NCBI GenBank assembly: GCA_018398765.1
Contig: JAHBMJ010001126.1
Coordinates: 1 to 27,500 of the forward strand
Reading direction: 5' to 3'
Length of the DNA stretch: 27,500 bases
Source: Chromera velia
Taxonomy: Eukaryota > Sar > Chromeraceae
In this document: in pieces, positions 1 to 8,536 of the stretch
How the letters are laid out: every line of letters starts with the position of its first letter
How positions within the stretch are numbered: position 1 is the first letter of the stretch
Program-made: the position numbers and the translations under genes
Notes under the pieces: generated by a model
Told to the model about the DNA's origin: nothing
The model's input: the letters and a program-made list of their open reading frames with translations, nothing else
Database searches by the model: none

Positions 1-330
1 GATTGGCTTCTTTGCTTTTTCTTGGGTTTATGACATTCACTCTACTGGTTGCCCTGAGAGGGCAATTTCGATCTTCTATCACGAAGAGCATGGCCCGTCT
101 CCACGCAAAGGGGCCTACGAAGTTGCCCCAGTAAAGCTTCCATTGAATCCCTTCCGTGCGTGCGCTCTAACATTGTCAAGCTCTAGATGAGGAGCTAGAA
201 AGGCTTTCTGGATGAGGGGGCCAGCTTTGGGTGGCCAGAAGGTGAGCCACTTTATGAATTTTTGCATATCTGTGCTGCAGGTCAGACTGAGCCTTTCTTG
301 GAGGACCGTTTGTCGGTGCTTGGATTTCAT
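1..330 (-). pseudogene. Possible decayed coding remnant, running off the window edge
   Basis: The minus strand carries an ORF from 330 to 115 that ends in a stop. A second minus-strand frame takes over at about 150 and stays open to base 1, with protein-like composition (for example GNFVGPFAWRRAMLFVIEDR). Two adjoining open frames on one strand look like a frameshifted coding remnant, perhaps of a mobile element, since a satellite and a retrotransposon lie next to it. I recognise no family motif. It could equally be chance openness. Confidence 0.2.
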
Positions 331-664
331 AAGAAAGCATTACGGCTAGTAATCTCAGGTGATCTGAAGTTGTGGGAGTGAGGCGCAGCTCTTGTTTGCA
401 TGAAAATTTGGAGGTAGGACTCCTGGGTGGACTAAGACCCAGTGGCCAGTGCCGGGCCTCACCCAGAAAAAAGAAGAACGCTATGATGGCCGGTCGTGGG
501 CAAGGCCCTCTGGCTAGAGGCTATGGATCGATTAAGCTTTCAAAAGCTAAGCATTTACCTCTTGTACGGTCATAGTGCTCAACATTTGTTTGGTTGAACT
601 GCTTTCTGTGGGTGTCAAATCGGCAGATCTGTTTGCGGACATTCATTCTTACCTTTCATCATTA
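331..664. other. No gene recognised
   Basis: Mixed-composition DNA with only short open frames on both strands. I see no motif, repeat or splice-linked exon here. It borders the satellite that begins at about 665. Confidence 0.4.
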
Positions 665-1448
665 GGGTGATTGGAGAGATGGATAGTAAGGAGGATATGG
701 CAAAGGCAGAAAGAAGTAAAGAGCAATAATAGGATAGAGAAGTATTAAGGCATGGCAGACTCCTGAGCTAGCAAGGCGGGGACCTCGGCCTGCAGGGCCG
801 CGGAAAGAACGTACCAATAATAGGCATGCGAGGGGCCCAGAAAAGCGTAAGTCTAGGCCGAATTACGGATTGTATAATTCGGAATTACGGATTGTGTAAT
901 CTGAGAGCCTAGGCCGAATTACAGATTGTGTAATTCAGAATTACGGATTGTATAATCTAGGAGTTTAGGCCGAATTATACATTGTGTAATTTGGAATTAT
1001 GGATTCTGTAATCTGAGAGTGGAGCGTGTTGTGTTGTAGTAGGAGACGTGGAGATGGGGTGATTGGAGAGATGGATAGTAAGGAGGATATGGTGAAGGCA
1101 GAAAGAAGTAAGGAGCAATAATAGGATAGGGAAGTATTAAGGCATGGCAGACTCCTGAGCTAGCAAGGCGGGGGCCTCGGCCTGCAGGGCCGCGGAAAGA
1201 ACGTACCAATAATAGGCATGCAAGGGGCCCGGAAAAGCGCGAGTCTAGGCCGAATTACGGATTATATAATTTAAAATTACGGATTGTGTAATTTAAGAGC
1301 CTAGGCCGAATTACAGATTGTGTAATTCGGAATTACGGATTGTGTAATCTGGGAGTTTAGGCCAAATTATGGATTATATAATTTGGAATTACGGATTCTG
1401 TAATTTGGGAGTGGAGGCCAAATTACAGATTCTATAATTCGGAATTAC
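665..1448. repeat. 392-bp higher-order direct duplication in the satellite
   Basis: The segment beginning GGGTGATTGGAGAGATGG at 665 recurs at 1057, an offset of 392 bp. The unique part (to about 855) and the first satellite units are both included. Differences are scattered single bases, for example GGGACCTCGG against GGGGCCTCGG. This indicates tandem duplication of a composite unit rather than expansion of the short monomers alone. Confidence 0.8.
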
Positions 1449-1634
1449 GGATTGTGTAATCTGGGAGTCTGGGCCGAATTACAGATTGTGTAATTCAAAA
1501 TTACGGATTATGTAATCTGGGAGTCTAGGCCGAATTACAAATTGTGTAATTCGGAATTACGGATTCTGTAATCTGGGAGTGGAGGCCGAATTACAGATTG
1601 TGTAATTCGGAATTATGGATTGTATAATCTGGGA
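665..1634. repeat. Hairpin satellite: ~56-bp units containing paired ATTACGG/GTAAT palindromes
   Basis: From about 856 to 1020 and again from about 1247 to 1634 the DNA is built of roughly 56-bp units, about three in the first block and seven in the second. Each unit opens with GGCC, then carries two 21-bp imperfect palindromes of the type ATTAC-GGATTGT-GTAAT (5-bp stem extended to 7 bp in many copies, 7-nt loop), then a TGGGAGTCTA-like spacer. Copies differ mainly by transitions. The two blocks are separated by a non-palindromic segment that is itself duplicated (665-855 and 1057-1246). Open frames here are low-complexity and not taken as genes. Confidence 0.85.
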
Positions 1635-2014
1635 GTCACACAGTAGAAGGCTCTTAGATTCGGGGACGTTTGGACATAAAGCAAGGAAGAACACAAAGGA
1701 GACCGGAGTTTGTATAGAGATTGTGTTCTGTCATACTTCCAAGGCACCGATTGGCCTAAGAAGTTACAGAATCGTTGAAGGACTTGTGCGCAAGACTAAC
1801 TGGATTCTGTTGCATATAAAAGAGTAAAATAGAATATTTCTTTCCTGTTTGATTACTAGTAGTCAGTTCTAAGCTAGATTGGGAAGCTAGATAAGCTAAG
1901 AGGCTGATGATTGAGTTTAAGTAAGATTACAGATTTTGTAATCACAAATTACAGAATTTGCATAACTGCACAATTACGAGTGGATGACGTAGTCTCATAA
2001 CTGTACAACTAAAC
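1635..2014. other. Spacer between satellite and retrotransposon, with decayed satellite motifs
   Basis: No gene is recognised. At about 1925-1980 there are degenerate ATTACAGATTTTGTAAT-type palindromes like those of the satellite, reaching almost to the truncated 5' end of the Ty3 element. Confidence 0.4.
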
Positions 2015-3004
2015 ATGACATTCAGTCTTGGACCTGGTTGCCGCCTTCAACTAGCTCAAAGTTTTTACAGAGCATATATCCAAAATTACGCCACCATCGC
2101 CAAGCCGCTCTATGAGCTGACAAAGAAGAATAAGAACGCTGTCTTCAAATGGGAGGAAGCACACCAACAAGCGTTCGAACGACTTAAGCTCTGTTCGGTA
2201 CTTGTAGTTGGACACCCTCAATGGGATCGTCCCTTCATTCTCAAATGCGACGTAAGCAACGAGGCCCTCAGCGCTATCCTGGCACAACAAGGCGACAACA
2301 ACAAAGAATACGTCATCAGCTATGCGTCGAAAAGAGTGACGTCTCCAGAAGCAGCTTACCACATCTCTGAGAGGGAGCTTCTTGCCGTGTGCTTCAGGTG
2401 CGAGAAGTTCTGACAGTGGTTGTACGGGACCGAGTTCCTTGTCTATTCCGACCACACCGCTCTACAATATATGATGAAAAGAAAGACCACGAGTCCACGT
2501 CTATTCAGATTGACGCTGCAACTCTCTGGATACATATTCAAAATCATTGAAAAATTTCACAGGAAAGGAAAATCTCACACAGATGCAGATGCTCTAACCA
2601 GAGGTTGTTTCATTAACGACCAGCACCCTCCACAACCACCCGACTCAGATACGGAGTCAGAAGACTTAGTCATAGTAGCAGCAAATGGGACAGAGGCAAC
2701 AGGGAAGCAAAAACGAGGACGACCATGAAAAGAAGACCAGAACAGAAAGGAATCCGAAGAATCAAAAGAAGAGACAACAGAGAAACGAAAGAGAGGGCGA
2801 CCATAGAAAAAAGATCAGAAAAAGAAAGAATCAGACGTTCTTCATCAGTTCCTTATACCCCTTATCACTTCTATTTACACACCTGAAGAAGTGAGAACCC
2901 ACCAGCAGGAAGACAGCGAGCTCAACAAAACCTACAACTACTTGAAGACAGGGAAGCTCCCTTCCGACTTAAGCTATAAGGAACGTTTCCGATTAGTTGC
3001 ATAG
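2015..3004 (+). pseudogene. Retrotransposon pol remnant: RT end, RNase H and basic linker
   Basis: The frame opens with an RT-thumb-like segment (around YIQNYATIAKPLYELTKK), then Ty3-type RNase H. All four acidic catalytic positions are visible: D in KCDVS (codon at 2249), E in SERELLAV, D in YSDHTAL and D in HTDADALTRG. A TGA at 2411 cuts the domain between the second and third acid. After about 2605 comes a charged linker with two KRGRP (AT-hook-like) motifs, each directly followed by a stop (TGA 2726, TAG 2804). The same frame then runs to TAG at 3002. The reading frame is kept across all these stops, so decay here was by substitutions. Host genes nearby are not related to it. Confidence 0.85.
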
Positions 3005-3745
3005 ACACCTCTCTACATGCTGCATAACAACATCATCTTTCGAATACTGTTGCCCACAAATGGACACGAAAAAGGCATGCGCTTTCTTCTCGTAGTCCTA
3101 AAAAGCATACAAGAAAGCATCTTCAAGGATGCGCACACTCACCTCCTGCTGGGATATCACCAAGGGCTGCACCGCCTTATGCATTCCCTTTCGGCCTACT
3201 ATTGGTGGAGTTCCATGTACTCCGACGTCTACAAGTTTGTAAGGACCTGCAGAGAGTGCCAAAAGAGGAAGAGAGGAAGGGACGTACATCAATATAAACC
3301 CCAGCCTCTCATACATGCGCCTCTAGAATCTTGGTAAGCCGACGTGATAGGTCCCCTCACTAAAACGGACTCAGGAAACCAGTACATCCTCATCCTCCTC
3401 GACATTGCCTCCAGATGGATCGAGGTTATCCCCATGAAAGACCAGAAGGCCACTACGATCGCGCAATGCATCGTTAAGAACCTACCTACAAAGTTTGGCT
3501 ACCCTATCCGTCTCCAAACGGACAGAGGAGCAAACCAGAGCAAACTTCTTCGAGCCTATCATTCACAGCATCTCCAAGCTTGTAGGTATAAAGAGAGTCG
3601 TAAGCACGGCCTTCAGTTCGGAGATACAAGGAAAAACTGAGAAGGTGAACGCAGACGTGAAGAACTGCCTCTCTAACTATGTGTGCACGAACGAGACAGA
3701 CTGGGACGAGTATACTTGCTTCTGTGCTCACTCTCACAACACCAC
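3005..3745 (+). pseudogene. Retrotransposon integrase remnant (H2C2 finger and DDE core)
   Basis: The same frame continues with an H2C2 zinc finger: histidines in YHQGLHRLMH and the CRECQK cysteine pair. A TAA at 3335 lies just before the integrase core. The DDE triad is visible as D in ADVIGP (3341), D in LQTDRGAN (3521) and E in GKTEKVN (3639). Between the second and third acid the protein changes frame at about 3530-3545. At 3745 the domain is split by the MITE-like insertion and resumes after 3943. Confidence 0.88.
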
Positions 3746-3943
3746 TGCGCTGCACGTACTCATCAACCATTGGTTCATGTTTTGGTCATGAGCTGCCAAA
3801 AATTCATTTATAGGCAAAAAGTCTTCATTTGAGGGGCGAAAACCTCCCTAAAACCATGCTAAAACCCCCTTTAAAAACCATAAAATTCACTTTTCAAAGA
3901 GGCTCTGCCAAAAATTCAGGAGTACGTGCAGCATGAACACCAC
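3738..3943. mobile_element. 190-bp MITE-like element nested in the integrase, with TIRs and 8-bp target duplication
   Basis: The left flank AACACCAC (3738-3745) is repeated exactly at 3936-3943, and the interrupted integrase reading resumes with the same Asn-Thr-Thr codons. Inside, the left end (3746-3761) and the right end (3920-3935) are inverted repeats sharing a perfect 13-bp core, GCTGCACGTACTC. A 14-bp direct repeat CTGCCAAAAATTCA sits inside both ends (3793-3806 and 3905-3918). The interior is AT-rich and non-coding. An 8-bp duplication with short TIRs is typical of hAT-type MITEs, but no family is assigned. Confidence 0.82.
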
Positions 3944-4409
3944 CTACCAGACCTCGATAGGACAAACGCCTTTCGAAGTGCTCTTCGGCAGACTTGCTAA
4001 CCACCCCACCCGTCTCTTCACCGACTTTCTAGAAGATAAAGGCGTTTTACTCAAGGACTACGCCGATCTCCTCATAAAGATGAGGGAGGAAGGAGAACAA
4101 CATCGCTTCCTTCATCAAGAAGCTGCAGAAAACAGAATGCAAAGAAAATTCAAAAAGGATCTACGGAAGATTCGAGAGTTCTCAAAAGGCGATTATGTCT
4201 GGGTTCAGCAGGGATCCAAAAGGGAGAGACGCCTCAGCAAAGGCCTCGGTGCACAATACGACAGCCCGTTCATCGTCATAGATATTAAGTTGTCGGGCGC
4301 TCTCTCTGTTTGGAAACCAGAGGGGCAGAACACCACCACCGTCTTAAAGAGACGATGCAAGCCTTTTTTTTCATGCAACTCCAAGGAAAGTGATCAGATG
4401 GAGGAGTAG
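3933..4409 (+). pseudogene. Retrotransposon integrase C-terminal region
   Basis: After the nested element, integrase homology resumes with TSIGQTPFEVLFGR, the usual Ty3 motif downstream of the catalytic glutamate. A lysine/arginine-rich helical stretch follows, then a GDYVWVQQ segment matching the beta-barrel C-terminal domain (GPY/F region, here around GAQYDSPFIV). The apparent ATG start at 3933 is created by the insertion junction and is not a native start. The frame ends at TAG 4407 and continues, after that stop, toward the chromodomain. Confidence 0.85.
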
Positions 4410-4811
4410 CATAGTGAGGCGGTGGATGAGACCGACCCGATCGAAGAGGTACTCGACGTTAACATAGACGACGATGGTAAAGAGATCGATGGAAAGGAGG
4501 ACAACACAAACAACATCGTCAGAGGGCGTAAGAGACGAACAAGAAGATCCGCAAGCACACCTGCATAGAAGAAACAGAAAGAACGAGAGTTAGATGAAGA
4601 GACGGACTTTGATGAGCAGAGGGAATACGTTGTCAAGAAAGTGTGTGACCAACGTACTCGATGGGGACAAGTTGAATATCTCCTCAAGTACAAGGGGTAC
4701 GACAACCTCTACTGGGAATCCAAGAAGAACATTGACTGCGCTGAGCTAGTAGCAGACTTTCTCAAAAGAAAAGGAGCCACCGCCGTTCAGCCCCGCAGGA
4801 GACGGCGATAG
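4410..4811 (+). pseudogene. Acidic linker and chromodomain of the retrotransposon
   Basis: In the frame of the preceding integrase piece an acidic linker and a basic patch (GRKRRTRRS) lead to a TAG at 4567, then a chromodomain at about 4623-4760 with the core YLLKYKGYDNLYWES. One cage tryptophan of the usual YLVKWKGY motif is tyrosine here. A basic tail ends at TAG 4809-4811. In chromoviruses this module directs integration to marked chromatin. It is too short and broken to be called as an ORF but is clear by motif. Confidence 0.8.
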
Positions 4812-5001
4812 AAACGGAAGAATAAATGGATAAGGATAAGATTCCTGAAATGATGCCTTCTGCCAATCAAGCAGAGAATGAAGAGTGGTTCTTTTGATTT
4901 GCTTCCAACTAACCTGTCACAGTCCTTCTCTCCCCTCTCGGAAAGTCCTTCCTATGGTACAAGCATCAGAAGGACGGCGTGATTTGTAGGGTAAAGAGAA
5001 T

Positions 5002-5020
5002 AAAAAAGGGGCATTGTGAC
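5002..5020 (+). promoter_or_regulatory. Polypurine tract and possible start of the 3' LTR
   Basis: AAAAAAGGGG at 5002-5011 is followed after three bases by TGTGAC. In Ty3-type elements plus-strand synthesis is primed from such a tract directly 5' of an LTR beginning with TG. The LTR end cannot be fixed because no second copy is present. Confidence 0.45.
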
Positions 5021-5174
5021 CTTCTATATGCACTCATTTGAAAAGTTAACTAAATAAAGACAACGGAGCAGGGAAACGCCAGGAGAATACATGCACCGGA
5101 AGCAAACTCACGGGGAAAGGTTACTAAAATCTCTGAATCTTTCCTTTAAAAGCGATCTTGTGCAGAGATGCATC

Positions 5175-5192
5175 ATGCGACACACATACACA

Positions 5193-5230
<38 letters not shown>

Positions 5231-5247
5231 TACATACACACATACAT

Positions 5248-5285
<38 letters not shown>
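5175..5285. repeat. Compound microsatellite (CA)n-(GA)n
   Basis: CA repeats interspersed with TACA (about 5180-5255) pass directly into a GA run (about 5256-5285). ORFs of His/Thr or Val/Cys repeats on both strands here are artefacts of this repeat. Confidence 0.9.
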
Positions 5286-5286
<1 letters not shown>

Positions 5287-5541
5287 AAAGAATGAGCAAG
5301 CGAACACATGAACACACACATAAATATTTACATATGCATGCATCATCTGCATGGCAACGCATGGATCTAAGCATGCATGAATACTTCCTTCTCTTCGGCC
5401 AGCATACAAATAAAAGGATGTTAACATACACGCTGACCAAGAGTCGAGCGAAGGCGGACCTCTGAGTAGAGCACCCGTGAGGGGATCTGGACGGCCCCGT
5501 TGCCATGCAGGGAGGACAGGAACCGTCACCTCGTTCCTTCC
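5286..5541. other. No gene recognised
   Basis: Mixed DNA after the microsatellite. Open frames overlap on both strands without motif. It contains several ATGCATGCAT-type palindromes (around 5335 and 5372). Confidence 0.35.
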
Positions 5542-5885
5542 TCAGCCAAAATCCACCCCAGGGTGTGGATACGGCTGCCTAGACCCTGAGCGGTCATCTC
5601 GTTCACAAGTATACATCAAGTTGAAAGCCTGGCCGAAGATGAACATCTTTGAGAAGATGTCTGATATGTTGAAGAAGGCATTGACAGACTCCAAGTCATG
5701 TTAAGGCCCCAGCAGGCCGTAAACCTTCGACAAAACGTCGGAGCGGACGTTTACTGTGTCGATGAAGGCTGCGAGTTGTAGTTGACACAATCGCCAGCCG
5801 TGACGGTGCACTTAATGAAGTTTGGGTGGTCGTTCGAGTTTAGAAAGGTGTTGGAGATGGCAGTGATGATGAAAGCTTCAGAGAC
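5542..5885 (-). pseudogene. Probable broken host-gene fragment, unknown family
   Basis: On the minus strand a good acceptor (CATGCAG, ending at 5886) opens a 44-codon frame (5885-5751) with normal protein composition, including SEAFIITAISNTFLNSND and KCTVTAGDCVNYN. Near 5765 protein-like reading passes to a second frame (AAFIDTVNVRSDVLSKVYG). That frame meets TAA at 5703-5701 and continues past it with FFNISDIFSKMFIFGQAFNL to TGA at 5544-5542. One frameshift and one stop inside otherwise plausible coding suggest a pseudogene. Candidate upstream exons exist on the same strand near 6015-6045 (after CTGGCAG) and 6164-6265 (ending CAG|GTATGT). I recognise no family. Confidence 0.4.
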
Positions 5886-6594
5886 CTGCATGATGCACAG
5901 ATGAACAGACAATCAATGAATGAACCATTTATATCATTATGAATGATGTGCTTCAAGGGCATGGCAACAAATCAGAGCGGTAGCATAATCGGGAAGGGCG
6001 AGGCATTGAACGCTCGGCGCCTTCAGGTCCTGTCTGCCAGGGCAAAGGAGAGCACGATGCGAACCCATCCGATGCTCTTTTGTCAACCCCTTCTTCTTCA
6101 TAAAAGGCTTTATGTCAACACATTAGAACAAGGACGGCATCATAAAAGACAGAGAAACATACCTGAGAACGGACTGAAGGCTGGCCAGGGGGCCGGACTT
6201 CACAGTTAGTGTACCAGCTGTCTCTGAGTGAAAGTATCTTGCAGGTACCTACTGAGACCAACATGACCGGGCAACATTACAGCGGCGAGACGTCTCGAAC
6301 ATAGGACACCTTTTTGGGGGATCTCTGTTGTTGAAAACCCATTCCTTCTTTTTATTTACTGATAAGAACCAGCGTGTCAGCCCCTCAACTACCCCCAATG
6401 ACCCTTATTCAAAGCACCTCATACTTGCAGACCAAAGTAAACCAAGACTCAGTGAAAACCGGTGAAGACCAAAGACAGAGAAAAGAAAAATAGAATGAGA
6501 ATGACACGCAGGAAGGTAAACCGGACATACAGAACTTCAAAGCGCCTCAATTCTCCCCCCAAAATTTAAACCCCTCTGGGAATCATCTCCGTGT
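5886..6594. other. Intergenic or intronic DNA with possible exon pieces
   Basis: No complete gene. On the minus strand a stretch ending at about 6164 with a GTATGT donor is open in two frames, and a segment after CTGGCAG (about 6044) is open briefly. These might belong to the broken gene at 5542-5885, but frames cannot be fixed. Confidence 0.3.
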
Positions 6595-6833
6595 TCAGTA
6601 ACCCCATCCAAACGACCATTCGAACTCCACAAGAGCTCTTCGGTGGTCGGCAGGTCCTCTCTCCCGGATACAAAGAGGGCAGTACTTCCTACCGCTATTA
6701 GGGTTCATGATCCCTCTTCTGTTCTGAGCAAATCGGGCTGTGAGGTAGTGAGGACGAGTCGGAATGCATCGGCAAAGCTCATCCTGGATCATGATCTTCA
6801 CATCGGGAATGATGCCTTCGACATAGAGCACTT
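6595..6833 (-). CDS. Unidentified short ORF or exon with one CPLC motif
   Basis: A minus-strand open stretch of about 78 codons. There is no ATG at its beginning, but a TTAGGCAG acceptor directly precedes it, so it may be an exon. The sequence includes DELCRCIPTRPHYLTARF and KYCPLCIRERGPADHRR, a single Cys-x2-Cys with a nearby histidine that recalls the C-terminal knuckle of some retroelement proteins. Only one cysteine pair is clear, so this is weak. It could be a TE remnant or chance. Confidence 0.25.
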
Positions 6834-7584
6834 CTCCTGCCTAACCACTAGGGAGGAACGTCGGATTGTCAATGAAAGCTTCTGCAGTGGATACAGTCTT
6901 GTTATAGGAGCGTGAGACTCCCCCAAAAGGCGCGTCCAGACCTCTGCTGGAAAGACTGAACACAGGCGAACCTATTCCGCAGGGAGATCCGCAAAGGGCC
7001 GCTTCAGGTTAAAGTATATGGTTCATAAGCGAACAGTCTCGGGTTTGAGTCTTGACTGCCTCCTTTTTTCATTCTTGCTAGAAATGGGAAAGGCTGGAAA
7101 GGGCAGTCCGTTATTCTTATTGAGACACGACGCAACTTCGATACGACACGATGTCTGGGAAGTATCATACCTGCAGCTGCAAATACGGGTTTGAACCCGC
7201 AAATACGGGTCTGAAAAGCAAAAGAAGAAATGTATAAAAAACTTTAAGTTGTTTTAAATGAAGGCTGAAATAAAAATTAGAAGGTACTCCGGATCATCAT
7301 TTAGATTTCAGATTCAGATGGATTCAGATTATCTTTGGACTCTAGCCTCAGACCTGAACTCTTGGAGACGGCTCTGACTACCAACACTGTCAATAGAAGT
7401 CAATCACTGACACCTGCCTTCTAGTTGACCACGATCTAGCCTCTGACGTCCTGTAGCATCACCAACCAAGCGAGTGGATCTTCTAGTCTGTTCCTCTTTG
7501 ACACGAAGTCGAACGAGGTCAACAGATTAAAATTATGTTTTTTAAATAACTTTAATATGAAAAGATAATGTGTGCAAAGAAAAG
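6834..7584. other. Non-coding DNA with tRNA-like and hairpin motifs
   Basis: No gene. A B-box-like GGTTTGAGTCT lies at 7042-7052 with an AAAGTATATGG D-arm-like sequence 31 bp upstream, a shortened tRNA-like pair. At about 7183-7212 the 12-bp motif GCAAATACGGGT occurs twice, flanking a CGGGTT-TG-AACCCG hairpin. The rest is AT-rich. Confidence 0.35.
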
Positions 7585-7656
7585 CAATAAATGGTTTAGT
7601 GGTATGATGATTGACTACAGAGCAAGAGGTCGGAGGTTTAATTCTAAGGAAGGTCA
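7585..7656 (+). repeat. tRNA-like sequence with A and B boxes (possible SINE head)
   Basis: TGGTTTAGTGG (7592-7602) fits the Pol III A box, and GGTTTAATTCT (7635-7645) resembles the B box GGTTCGANTCC. The box starts are 43 bp apart, the normal tRNA spacing. The acceptor and T stems do not pair, so this is not a functional tRNA. A tandem array follows directly. A decayed tRNA-derived SINE is the simplest reading. Confidence 0.4.
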
Positions 7657-7697
7657 CTTTCAAGACAGGAACTCACAAGAACCAGAAAACATAACGC

Positions 7698-7844
7698 AAA
7701 TCAAGAAAAAGCCATAGAAATCAGGAAACATCACACAAATCAAGAAAAAGCCACAGAAATAAAAAAATATCATACAAATCAAGAAAAAGCCACAGAAATA
7801 AGAAAACACCTGGTCCACACAAATCAAGAAAAAGCCACAGAAAT
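7698..7844 (+). repeat. Short tandem array, ~39-bp period
   Basis: A 24-bp core beginning AAATCAAGAAAAAGCCA and ending AGAAAT occurs at 7698, 7737, 7776 and 7821, with periods of 39, 39 and 45 bp. Shorter CAYAGAAAT echoes continue to about 7945. It directly follows the tRNA-like boxes. Confidence 0.75.
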
Positions 7845-7859
7845 CAGAGAACCATAGAA

Positions 7860-8536
7860 ATTAGAGAAATGAAACCGCCGAGATTAAAAGAGCACCACAG
7901 AAATCAGGAATCGAATGCAGACCGCGCGATACACAGAAATCGATTTTGCACCATAAAAATCAAACTCAAATTCACACTGCGCTTTCTAACGCGCAGCCGA
8001 TTCCGCGCGGCGAGCCTCACCCGATTTTGATCGCGCGTTCCACATAAATCCGAGTCTAAAAATATCTGATTTTGAGATTTTACAAATCTAAAAATCTGAA
8101 TAGCCGAATAGTTGGAATCGTCGGATGAAGAGATCGGACCAAAAATGAACCCCCGGAACTGTAAATCATTGACTCAAAGCGAACCAAGCCTTTGCGAGCA
8201 TCCTTTGAGCGCCTTTCGACCTGAACTTGACCGCGAAGTTCGGCGCGAACCTTGAATTAAACGAGCCTTCCAACCTACATTCACTCATATAATTACTGTC
8301 TTACCCGATTGACTAGGAGTCTAGATCACGCCAACCTCAAACCTTACTCTATCACGCTAGGAACTTAGAAGGAATCTATTCTAATCTCTAATACAGAGAC
8401 GAGTAGACCTTCACAAATATATACATTTTTTTTTTACAAGTTGCATGCATAGTTCCTAGCATAGTTCACTCCGTTTTTAACTTTTCATACAGATACACAG
8501 TCTGAATCAGGCTGCCATTCACCAGTCATTCTGCAG
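7860..8536. other. No gene recognised downstream of the RCC1 gene
   Basis: AT-rich DNA with scattered GCGCG words and repeated AAATC/AAATCT phrases. A T-run lies at about 8427-8436. The proximal part is probably the 3' UTR of the minus-strand RCC1 gene that ends at 8537. Confidence 0.35.

Larger units (their letters stand above)
2015..5020 (+). mobile_element. Ty3/gypsy chromovirus-type LTR retrotransposon, 5'-truncated and decayed
   Basis: In order, the element holds the end of the reverse transcriptase (RT connection), RNase H, an H2C2 zinc finger, a DDE integrase core, the integrase C-terminal region and a chromodomain, then a polypurine tract (AAAAAAGGGG, 5002-5011) followed by TGTGAC at 5015, which could begin a 3' LTR. 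This order is that of Ty3/gypsy chromoviruses. The gag, protease and RT palm are missing; homology begins at about 2045 next to satellite DNA. Pol is broken by in-frame stops at 2411, 2726, 2804, 3002, 3335, 4407 and 4567, by a frame change near 3530-3545, and by a nested 190-bp element. The copy must be inactive. No matching 5' LTR lies in the window. Confidence 0.9.

Noticed and set aside
2051-2455. 134-aa minus-strand ORF opposite RNase H
   Set aside because: Shadow of the retrotransposon reading frame; no motif of its own.
5091-5529. Overlapping His/Thr- and Val/Cys-rich ORFs on both strands
   Set aside because: They are translations of the (CA)n-(GA)n microsatellite and have no independent support.
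7585-7656. Functional tRNA gene
   Set aside because: The boxes are present, but the acceptor and T stems do not pair and no sensible anticodon loop forms.
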